A DNA stretch of 38,377 nucleotides from Clostridiales bacterium (GTDB lineage Bacteria; Bacillota; Clostridia; Christensenellales; Aristaeellaceae). The stretch lies in NCBI GenBank assembly GCA_012513645.1, contig JAAZBU010000021.1:1-38377 (forward strand), read 5' to 3'. The position numbers were made by a program, and so were the translations under genes. Below, in pieces: positions 1 through 7,670 of the stretch; position 1 is the first letter of the stretch; every line of letters begins with the position of its first letter. The notes below the pieces were generated by a model, which did not search any database, was not told the origin of the DNA, and worked only from the letters and a program-made list of their open reading frames with translations.

Positions 1-430
1 TGCTCAGCCCATTGCCGCCCAGGGTATTGCGGGTGAAGGGCACCAGCAGCTTGAGCCCGAAGAAGCCGTAGACCACCGAAGGGATGCCGGCCAGCAGGGC
101 GATGGCGGGTTTCATGATCTTGACCACGGGCTTGGCCGCAAAGCGGGCCATCAGGATGGCGGTCAGCACACCGATGGGTGCGCCGAGCAGAAGCGCGCCA
201 AAGGTGACCAGAAAGGATCCGACGATCATCGGCAGGATGCCAAAGATGCCGCGGGTGGGGGCCCATTCGGTGCCGGTGATGAAATCCCATACGGAATACT
301 CGGCAAAGAAGGGCAGGCCGTTGGCAAACAGGAAGTAGCAGATGACGCCGACCGCGAAAATACAGACACATGCGGAGGCTAAGAACAGCCCCCGCATGAG
401 TCCTTCGGAAACGTTTTTCCGATGTTGCAT
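1..430 (-). CDS. pstC: Phosphate ABC transporter permease PstC (N-terminal part; runs off the left window edge)
   Basis: Minus-strand reading from the ATG at 430 gives MQHRKNVSEGLMRGLFLASACVCIFAVGVICYFLFANGLPFFAEYSVWDFITGTEWAPTRGIFGILPMIVGSFLVTFGALLLGAPIGVLTAILMARFA..., typical of PstC; directly downstream of pstS. Confidence 0.9.
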   Translation of the reverse strand, partial: MQHRKNVSEGLMRGLFLASACVCIFAVGVICYFLFANGLPFFAEYSVWDFITGTEWAPTRGIFGILPMIVGSFLVTFGALLLGAPIGVLTAILMARFAAKPVVKIMKPAIALLAGIPSVVYGFFGLKLLVPFTRNTLGGNGLS

Positions 431-434
431 GATG

Positions 435-1316
435 TTACTTGCTCAGCGCGTCCCAGGTGGTGACTTCGCCGGTGAACACCTGGCGAACCTGCTCAACCGT
501 GATGTCTTCCACGGGGTTAGCCAGATTGACAACCACGGCGATGCCGTCGTTGCCGATGACGATGGGCTGCGCGCCCTTCTCTACTTCACTGTCCTTGAGC
601 AGGCGGGAAGCCATGCCGATGCCGTAGGTGCCATCCAGGGCGCCGGTGACGCCGGCGGAAGAACCGGTGGACTGCACTTCAATCTTGGCTTCGGGGTTCA
701 GCTCCATGTAGGCTTCGGCCAGCAGTTCCATGACGGGGGCCACGGAGGTGGAGCCGCCCACGGTCAGGCTGCCGGACTTGTTGGCGGCTTCGTAGCTGGG
801 GGTCTCATCGGTGGCGCCGGACACGAGGCCGTCTTCAGACACGATGGCCTGGCCTTCCTTGCTCATCACAAAGGCCATGAAGTCGATGGCCAGCTCGTCA
901 GTCAGCTCGCCCTTGGTGACCACGTTGAAGGGACGGGCGATCTTGTAGGTGCCGTTGAGGATGTTCTCGGTGGAAGCCTCGACGCCTTCGACCTTCAGGG
1001 CCTTGACGGTGTCGTTGTGCATCACCGAGGAGAGGGAGGCGTAGCCGATGCCGGCCTGGTTGTCGGCAACGGTGGTCAGCACGAGGTTGGTGCCGTTGGA
1101 GATGATGGCTTCGCTGTAGGTGTTATCCTTCTCTTTGCCGGCAGCGTCTTTTGCCAGAACGCCGGTCAGCTCAACGAAGGCGCCGCGGGTGCCGCTGCCC
1201 TCTTCACGGGAGACGACGGTGATGGTCTGCGCGGCGTCAAACTGGGCGGCCAGCGCGGTGAGGCCCAGGGCCAGGGTGAGGATCAGCAGCAGGGCGGTGA
1301 AAGAACGTAATTTCAT
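435..1316 (-). CDS. pstS: PstS-like phosphate-binding protein, apparently circularly permuted
   Basis: ITVVSREEGSGTRGAF, GSTSVAPVMELLAEAY, SSAGVTGALDGTYGIGMASR and QVFTGEVTTW motifs; N-terminal signal peptide without a Cys; upstream of pstC. Confidence 0.88.
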   Translation of the reverse strand: MKLRSFTALLLILTLALGLTALAAQFDAAQTITVVSREEGSGTRGAFVELTGVLAKDAAGKEKDNTYSEAIISNGTNLVLTTVADNQAGIGYASLSSVMHNDTVKALKVEGVEASTENILNGTYKIARPFNVVTKGELTDELAIDFMAFVMSKEGQAIVSEDGLVSGATDETPSYEAANKSGSLTVGGSTSVAPVMELLAEAYMELNPEAKIEVQSTGSSAGVTGALDGTYGIGMASRLLKDSEVEKGAQPIVIGNDGIAVVVNLANPVEDITVEQVRQVFTGEVTTWDALSK

Positions 1317-1373
1317 GATTTTTCCTCCTCGTCATTTACATCGTTTCGATGCAGTTTCAAGGTAAAGCCTGCG

Positions 1374-1413
1374 TGTAAAAGGAGGGGGGCCGTTTGTGTA
1401 AAATCCATGTAAA
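1374..1413 (-). promoter_or_regulatory. Candidate Pho box (PhoP/PhoB-type direct repeats) upstream of pstS
   Basis: On the minus strand TTTACA-N5-TTTACA (11-bp period; plus-strand TGTAAA at 1397 and 1408), with a third TGTAAA at 1374; 60-100 bp upstream of the pstS start. Confidence 0.55.
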
Positions 1414-1524
1414 ATCGCCGCCCGCCCGCGGCCATTTCCGGCCAGGTTTTCCTTTCCCGATGCGGCCATGTGTGCTATGATACGGGCAAATCACACAAAC
1501 CAACATCATCAGGGAGGAAACGCG

Positions 1525-2388
1525 ATGAAGATCGATCAATACCGCATCCGGCCAAAGGAGCAGGTGGACCTGTCCAAGTGCCCCACCCGCCGGCCCGACA
1601 AGGCCGACAAGCAGGAGATCACCCAGCGGCTGATGCCCGAGAATATTGACAAAATGGCCGACCTGCAGGAAAGGCTGTACGCTGAAAACCGCTACGCCCT
1701 GCTCATCTGCCTGCAGGCCATGGATGCCGCCGGCAAGGATGGCGCCATCAAGCATGTGATGACCGGCCTCAACCCCCAGGGTACGCAGGTGGTGGCCTTC
1801 AAGCAGCCCTCCAGCGAGGAGCTGGATCACGACTACCTCTGGCGCATCGGGCGCGCGCTGCCCCGCCGGGGCGAGGTGGGCATCTTCAACCGCAGCCACT
1901 ATGAGGAAGTCATCGTGGCCAAGGTGCACAACCTGGTGGCCAACCAGCAACTGCCAAAGGAGCTGGTGGACGATGGCATCTGGCAGCAGCGCTACCGCCA
2001 GATCAATGATTTTGAGCAGTATCTGTATGAGAACGGCATCCGCACGGTCAAGATCTACCTCAACCTATCAAAGGACGAGCAGCGCGACCGCCTGCTGGAC
2101 CGCATCAACGAGCCGGACAAGAACTGGAAGTTCTCCTCCGGCGATGTGCGCGAGCGCAAATATTGGGATGAATACATGAAGGCGTACGAGGAGATGATGG
2201 AGCAGACCTCCACCCGGCACGCCCCCTGGTATGCTGTGCCGGCGGACAACAAGTGGTATGCCCGCTATGTGATCTCCGAGATCGTCAAGCAGCAGTTAGA
2301 GCAGATCAACCCCCAGTACCCCGAGCTGGCCCAGGCCGAGCGCGATGTGCTGGAGGAGTGCCGGGTGCTGCTGGAGAATGGCAATTAA
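1525..2388 (+). CDS. Polyphosphate kinase 2 family protein (class III-like polyphosphate:nucleotide phosphotransferase)
   Basis: AMDAAGKDGAIKHVMTGLNPQGTQVVAFKQPSSEELDHDYLWRIGRALPRRGEVGIFNRSHYEEV; RBS agggagg before ATG at 1525. Confidence 0.9.
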   Translation: MKIDQYRIRPKEQVDLSKCPTRRPDKADKQEITQRLMPENIDKMADLQERLYAENRYALLICLQAMDAAGKDGAIKHVMTGLNPQGTQVVAFKQPSSEELDHDYLWRIGRALPRRGEVGIFNRSHYEEVIVAKVHNLVANQQLPKELVDDGIWQQRYRQINDFEQYLYENGIRTVKIYLNLSKDEQRDRLLDRINEPDKNWKFSSGDVRERKYWDEYMKAYEEMMEQTSTRHAPWYAVPADNKWYARYVISEIVKQQLEQINPQYPELAQAERDVLEECRVLLENGN

Positions 2389-3575
2389 GTCAAATCCATA
2401 TCGATGTCAAGCAGGTTGAGCCCCCGGAAGGCGGCGTATTCTTCCGCCTGAGCGCTTAGCGCCTGCCGGGCATCGGGGCCATCCTGCCACAGGGCCGCGC
2501 GGACAGTCAGTCCGCCGGCCTTTTTGGTGGCTGTCCAGGTGCCGGCAATGGCGCCCTCGTGCAATATGGCGCCGGGGTTGGATACCGTCTGCCACACGCG
2601 GCGCTGCCTGGCCTTGTCGGGCAGCAGGATATCCCGGTCGCGCTGGTCCAGGTAGGGGTCGTGGGGGCCCAGCAGCAGCCAGGGGCGCTGCGGGGCGGGT
2701 GGATCGGCCAGTGCCTCCCTGTCTGCCGACAGGATGAAGGCCTGCTTGCCCTCTGCCTGCACGGCCTCCATCTCCTGCGCGCAGGCTGCCCACATGCGCC
2801 GCGCCTGCGCGGGTGTGCAGCCCAGCCACTGCGCCAGCGCCCGGGGCGTGGCGGGGCCATAGCAGTGCACAAACCTGCGCACTAACAGCTGCACCGCCTC
2901 CGGCCGGGGCGTCAGCGGACGGCCCAGCCATCCCTTGAAGGATGTAAAGGCAGGGCTGCTGCCCCGGCGCTCGCCAAACACCACCAGCCCTAAAAGCGCG
3001 CAGGGCCGCAGCAAAAAGGAGACCACCGCCCCGCCCACCGTCTGGCGGTCGGGCTGCCCGTACATGGAGGGGGACGTCCAGATATCCCGCTTGTCCGGCG
3101 GGATCAGCGGCAACATATGCTCGGCCAGCAGCTGGTCCAGCGCTGCCTTGCTATGCACGGTCTCATTGTCCAGCGCGGGTATCACGCCCATTAGCGATTG
3201 CAGCAGCTCGTCAAAGGGCATGCCCAGCGCGTCCAGCGCCAGGCCGATGCCCCGGGTGTAGATCCACTCCTCACCCGCCTGAGGAATCAGCGCGGACAAA
3301 AAAACATCGGCCTCCCCGACGGGGAAGACGATGGGCGCGCCCCGCAGGCTCCACGCCTGCAGGAGGGACTTGTCGGGCGCCAGCAGCGCGTTCATATCCG
3401 CCGGGCCAAGGCCCTGCACGCGCGCAAAGAGCGATGCCTCCCACGCGCCGGGCGGCGTATTCTGCATTCCGCAGGCGCCTGCGGATTGCACGGCATGCTC
3501 TTTGCCCCTGCGCTCGGCCAGGCCGTGGGCCCACAGGCGGTACCGGCGGATGGACTGGGCGCTCACCTGCATCAT
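2385..3575 (-). CDS. Winged-helix DNA-binding domain protein of the AlkZ/YcaQ-like (HTH_42) family
   Basis: Internal segment VQLLVRRFVHCYGPATPRALAQWLGCTPAQARRMW and overall architecture (GPHDPYLDQRDRDILLPDKARQRRVWQTVSNPGAILHEGAIAGTW). Confidence 0.8.
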   Translation of the reverse strand: MMQVSAQSIRRYRLWAHGLAERRGKEHAVQSAGACGMQNTPPGAWEASLFARVQGLGPADMNALLAPDKSLLQAWSLRGAPIVFPVGEADVFLSALIPQAGEEWIYTRGIGLALDALGMPFDELLQSLMGVIPALDNETVHSKAALDQLLAEHMLPLIPPDKRDIWTSPSMYGQPDRQTVGGAVVSFLLRPCALLGLVVFGERRGSSPAFTSFKGWLGRPLTPRPEAVQLLVRRFVHCYGPATPRALAQWLGCTPAQARRMWAACAQEMEAVQAEGKQAFILSADREALADPPAPQRPWLLLGPHDPYLDQRDRDILLPDKARQRRVWQTVSNPGAILHEGAIAGTWTATKKAGGLTVRAALWQDGPDARQALSAQAEEYAAFRGLNLLDIDMDLT

Positions 3576-3586
3576 GGGTTGATCCC

Positions 3587-4234
3587 CTAATTCATCAGCC
3601 GGATGGGGGTGATGTCAATGGTCTTGGCGATGCGCAGCAGCAGGGCGATGGCCTCCTCATAGCCCATGTGCGGGCTTTGCAGGCCAAAGATGTACTCGTT
3701 GTGCTCATCATAATAGTCCAGGTACACGACGCACCAGGTTTCCTCCTGCCCCTGCTCGCCGTCCACTTCGTAGAGGGTGGCATTCTCCAGCATGGGGCCC
3801 GCGGGCAAGTCGTGGATGATGGCCGCATCGTGGGCAAAGCGCAGGTTGCGCGCGCCCTGGGCGGCCATGTCGTCCGCCACCAGGGCCAGGTATTCCGGCA
3901 GGCGGGCGGCTTCCTCCGCCAGGTTTTTGTAGGTGGGGCGCTTGAGCTGGAAGAAGAACTGCCAGCGGCCGTCCATGCTCTCCCAAAGGCGGGCATCCCA
4001 CACGCGGTCGGGCCCGTCCTTGGTGTCCCAATAGGCATCCTCGAGCACCATTTCGCCCGGCAGGCTGAAGCCGTAGCGGTACACCAAGTTGTCATGCCGG
4101 CGCATGGGCAGGTGCCTGGGGGCGGCATCCCCCCAGCTGACGGCCGGATCAACCTGGGTGGGGGCGCTGCCCAGGGCGGGCAGGCTCAGGGCCAGCAGGC
4201 AGACAAGCAGCGCCAGAGACATCCATCTTTTCAT
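3587..4234 (-). CDS. Hypothetical secreted protein
   Basis: N-terminal signal peptide MKRWMSLALLVCLLALSLPALG; start overlaps the MFS stop by 4 nt. Confidence 0.7.
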   Translation of the reverse strand: MKRWMSLALLVCLLALSLPALGSAPTQVDPAVSWGDAAPRHLPMRRHDNLVYRYGFSLPGEMVLEDAYWDTKDGPDRVWDARLWESMDGRWQFFFQLKRPTYKNLAEEAARLPEYLALVADDMAAQGARNLRFAHDAAIIHDLPAGPMLENATLYEVDGEQGQEETWCVVYLDYYDEHNEYIFGLQSPHMGYEEAIALLLRIAKTIDITPIRLMN

Positions 4235-5448
4235 GCGGTTCCTCCTTGCAGCGGCTGTGCGCGGCGCGCGCGCACAACGGTATACACCATCAGCCCCACC
4301 AGCGCCAGCGGGAAAACCGTGGCCGCGGCAAAGCCCCAGATCAGGCGGCCGTCCGCCATGTCGCTCACAAAGCCCACCAAAGACGGGCCCACAGAGCAGC
4401 CCACGTCGCCCGCCAGCGCCAGCATGCCGTACATCACCGTGCCGCCCAGCGGCAGGCGCACGGCGGCCAGGCTAAGCGTGCCCGGCCAGAACACGCCCAC
4501 CGAGAAGCCCACCAGCCCCACCCCCAGGAAGGCCACCGCCGGCACGGGGGAGAGGATGAGCATCAGGTACCCGGCCACGCACAGCACGCCGCTGACCGCG
4601 ATGAAGCGCGGCAGGGAAAACCGCTCGGAAAACCGCGCGTGCAGCACCCGGGACAGGCCCATCGTGGTGGCGAAAAAGGCGGGGCCGGCCAGATCGCCCA
4701 CGGCCTTTGATACCCCAAGGCCGCTCTCGGCAAAGGCAGAGGCCCACTGCGATACGCTTTGCTCCGCAGCACCCGAGCACACCATCAGCACAAACAAAAA
4801 CCAGAAGGCCGGCCGCCGCAGGGTGTGCAACGCGCCCTTCATGCCCTGGTGACCGGGCGGCTGGGTGATGGGCACGCGGGTGAAGTACCACGCGTCCGCC
4901 AGCGGCAGCAGCGCCCAGATGACGGCCAGCACGCGCCAGTGGCGGATGCCGAATGCCAGGAAAAACGCGGCCGATACCAGCACCACAAACACATGCCCCC
5001 AGCAGTAGAAGGAGTGCATCAGGCTCATGGCGGCAGCCTTCTTTTCGGTGGGGCTGTGCTCCACAATGGGGCTGACCAGCACCTCGCACAGGCCGCCGCC
5101 CACGGCGTACACGGCCACCGCGATCATCAGCCCGGCAAAGGGGGCCATCAGGCCGGGCAGCACCGCCAGGCCAATCAGCCCCAGCGCCGCGCACACCTGG
5201 CCAAACACGATAGCCGGGCGGTAGCCCACCCGGTCCACCACAAAGGCGGCGATAAAGTCCGTCACCAGCTGCACAAAGAAGTTGAAGCCCACCAGCACCG
5301 CGATGTCGGTCAGGGTGAGGCCGAACTCGCCTTCAAAGGTGAGCAGCAGCAGGGGCACAAAGTTGTTGACCACCGCCTGGCTGCCGATGGCCAGGCCGCA
5401 GGCGTATAGCGTGTGCTTTGGGTCCAGCAGCCGGCGCTCGGGCCTCAC
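4231..5448 (-). CDS. MFS transporter
   Basis: About 12 hydrophobic segments, MFS-like loop DFIAAFVVDRVGYRPAIVFGQ; translationally coupled to arcC (ATGA overlap). Confidence 0.85.
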   Translation of the reverse strand: MRPERRLLDPKHTLYACGLAIGSQAVVNNFVPLLLLTFEGEFGLTLTDIAVLVGFNFFVQLVTDFIAAFVVDRVGYRPAIVFGQVCAALGLIGLAVLPGLMAPFAGLMIAVAVYAVGGGLCEVLVSPIVEHSPTEKKAAAMSLMHSFYCWGHVFVVLVSAAFFLAFGIRHWRVLAVIWALLPLADAWYFTRVPITQPPGHQGMKGALHTLRRPAFWFLFVLMVCSGAAEQSVSQWASAFAESGLGVSKAVGDLAGPAFFATTMGLSRVLHARFSERFSLPRFIAVSGVLCVAGYLMLILSPVPAVAFLGVGLVGFSVGVFWPGTLSLAAVRLPLGGTVMYGMLALAGDVGCSVGPSLVGFVSDMADGRLIWGFAAATVFPLALVGLMVYTVVRARRAQPLQGGTA

Positions 5449-6383
5449 GCGGTCAACTCCGTGCCCGCGCGGCCCTGCAGGGCCTCCGCCGCCTTTTCAA
5501 GCGAGGTGACGATGGCCCGGCGGCCCGGGCCGCTTTTGACAAACCGCAGCGCGGCCTGCACCTTGGGCAGCATGGAGCCGGGGGCGAAGTGCCCCTCGCG
5601 GATGTACTGCTCGGCCTGCTGCACGCTCATGCGGGCCAGGTCCTGCTGATCGGGCCGGCCGTAGCAGGTGCTGATGCGCTCCACCGCGGTGAGGATCAGC
5701 AGGGTGTCGGCGTTCACATCCTCGGCCAGCCTTTCGGCGGCCAGGTCCTTGTCGATCACGGCGGCGGTGCCTGCCAGCGTGCCATCGGGCGCTTCTACCA
5801 CCGGGATGCCGCCGCCGCCCACGCACACCGGCACAAAGCCGGCATCCGAAAGCGCGCGGATGGCACTGAGCTCCACAATGCGCACCGGATCGGGCGAGGC
5901 CACCACCCGCCGCCAGCCGCGGCCCGCGTCCTCGCGCACGGTGTAGCCCTTTTCGCCGGCTATCTGCTCGGCCTCCTCCTGGGTGTAGAAGGGGCCGATG
6001 GGCTTGGTGGGGTTTTGAAAGCCGGGGTCATTTGCATCCACCACCACCTGGGTGAGCACCGTGACGGCAGTTTTGCCGATGCCGGCATCCTGCAGCGCCT
6101 CGCTCAGGCCCTGCTGCAAATGGTAGCCGATCAGCCCCTGGCTCATGGCGCCGCATACGTCAAAGGGCATGGCCGGGGTGATGGGGGTGGCGTGCTCATT
6201 TTGCAGCACGATGCGCCCCACCTGCGGGCCGTTGCCGTGCACCACCAGCACGCGGTTGTCCCGTGCCAGGGGCGCGATGAGCGCGCAGGTCTTTTTGACG
6301 ACGGCCAGCTGGGCCTCAGCCGTGGCCGGCCCCTTGGCCTCCTGCAGGGCATTTCCGCCCAGGGCGATGACGATGGTTTGCAT
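5445..6383 (-). CDS. arcC: Carbamate kinase
   Basis: MQTIVIALGGNALQ..., VVHGNGPQVGRIVLQNE, PVCVGGGGIPVVE, GSMLPKVQAALRFV; RBS aaaggag 8 nt before ATG at 6383. Confidence 0.95.
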   Translation of the reverse strand: MQTIVIALGGNALQEAKGPATAEAQLAVVKKTCALIAPLARDNRVLVVHGNGPQVGRIVLQNEHATPITPAMPFDVCGAMSQGLIGYHLQQGLSEALQDAGIGKTAVTVLTQVVVDANDPGFQNPTKPIGPFYTQEEAEQIAGEKGYTVREDAGRGWRRVVASPDPVRIVELSAIRALSDAGFVPVCVGGGGIPVVEAPDGTLAGTAAVIDKDLAAERLAEDVNADTLLILTAVERISTCYGRPDQQDLARMSVQQAEQYIREGHFAPGSMLPKVQAALRFVKSGPGRRAIVTSLEKAAEALQGRAGTELTA

Positions 6384-6399
6384 TCCCATTACTCCTTTT

Positions 6400-6415
6400 A
6401 CAGGCAACTGCCTGT
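6400..6415 (-). other. Short hairpin between the pentapeptide-repeat gene stop and arcC
   Basis: ACAGGCA-AC-TGCCTGT inverted repeat overlapping the upstream stop codon and close to the arcC RBS. Confidence 0.4.
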
Positions 6416-7017
6416 TACTCGCCAGAGGCGTCAAACTCTACCTTTACGCCGGCGGAGGCCAGCAGGCGCACCGCCTCGGGGAAGGAAAAGCGGGATTCAG
6501 CCACCTTGCACGTGGGCATGTCCACCACATAGCCCGCCGCGCCGCGAAAGTCGGCGCGCCGCAGGTCGCACTCGGCAAACTCGGTCCTGTGCAGCGCACA
6601 ATCCTTGAAGCTGCTGCCCGACAGGTCGCACCCGCTGAACAGGCAATCGGCCAGATCGCTGCCGCAAAAGCTGAAGCTGGGCAAGGCCATCCGGTGGAAG
6701 GTCGTGTACTTCAGCCGGCAACCGTGCAAGCTGTCCAGGGGCGGCATATACCGCGAGGCAGGTAGCCAGTCGGCCGCACTTATCCCCACCAGGTCGCAGA
6801 CGTCAAAGCGCAGGCTGCGGATCTGCGTGCGCCGGGAGGTCAGGTTGACCAGCCGGCACCCCGTCCAGGTGCACGCGGCGAAGGCGCAGTCGGTCAGCAC
6901 GCAGCTGTCAAAGGTGCAATCCTGAAACACGCAATCCACAAAGCGCATGTTGTCGAAGTGCTCATCCTCCAGGCGCAGGCCGGTAAAGGTCTGCCCCTCA
7001 TACAGCCGCTCAGCCAT
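6415..7017 (-). CDS. Pentapeptide-repeat protein (QnrB/McbG/YjbI-like)
   Basis: Repeats such as FVDCVFQDCTFDSCVLTDCAFAAC and FCGSDLADCLFSGCDLSGSSFKDCALHRTEFAECDLRRADFRGA; C-terminal SRFSFPEAVRLLASAGVKV helix. Confidence 0.85.
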   Translation of the reverse strand: MAERLYEGQTFTGLRLEDEHFDNMRFVDCVFQDCTFDSCVLTDCAFAACTWTGCRLVNLTSRRTQIRSLRFDVCDLVGISAADWLPASRYMPPLDSLHGCRLKYTTFHRMALPSFSFCGSDLADCLFSGCDLSGSSFKDCALHRTEFAECDLRRADFRGAAGYVVDMPTCKVAESRFSFPEAVRLLASAGVKVEFDASGE

Positions 7018-7606
7018 GGGCCGCTCCCTCCGGCCTGTAGGCCAGCAGATACCGGAAGCTGAACCCCTTGAGCGCGGCGGCCTTCTCGGGCTCGGTGCCC
7101 GTGCGCACAAAGCCCAGGCCCTCAAACAGCGGCAGCACCGCCTCATTGCCCTCCGTGACGTCCAGAGTATAAAGTTCGTAGGCCCGTTTGTCCAGAATGT
7201 GGCGCAGCATTTGCCGGGCCAGGCCCCGGCCGCGCGCCGTTTCGCGCACGGCCACAAAGTCCAGGTGCGCCTGCCCGGGGCGGAAGGCCTTGGGGCGGGT
7301 CACCATCTCGCGCAGCGCCGCGGCGGCCAGGTTGCCCTTGATAAAGCCCATGGCCTCCCGAAGCACTTGGGGCAGCACGGTGATGGCGTAGCCCGCCGCA
7401 TCCGACAGCGCCGCCGTGCCCACCACCCCGCCCTGCTCCTCTACCGCCACGGTGAAGCGCTCCGGGTGCAGCATGGGGGCCAGGCCCCGGGCCACGCCCT
7501 CCCGGTCCTGGGTGAGGGATTTGAACTGGTCAAAATACGCCTCGGCCATCGTGTCCGCGATGCCCCGGCGGTCAGTTTCGGTGCCGGGTCGGATCTGGTA
7601 GGTCAT
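7010..7606 (-). CDS. GNAT family N-acetyltransferase
   Basis: LDFVAVRETARGRGLARQMLRHIL acetyl-CoA binding motif; LPLFEGLGFVRTGTE. Confidence 0.85.
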   Translation of the reverse strand: MTYQIRPGTETDRRGIADTMAEAYFDQFKSLTQDREGVARGLAPMLHPERFTVAVEEQGGVVGTAALSDAAGYAITVLPQVLREAMGFIKGNLAAAALREMVTRPKAFRPGQAHLDFVAVRETARGRGLARQMLRHILDKRAYELYTLDVTEGNEAVLPLFEGLGFVRTGTEPEKAAALKGFSFRYLLAYRPEGAAHG

Positions 7607-7670
7607 AAGCTTCCTCACTTTGCTCTTCGCGCAGAGGCGGGGTGATGGTAATTCGCCGGTCAGGGTGATG

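Noticed and set aside
342-1310. 322-aa plus-strand ORF
   Set aside because: Antisense to pstS; low-complexity Gly/Ala/His-rich composition typical of reverse-frame ORFs in GC-rich DNA.
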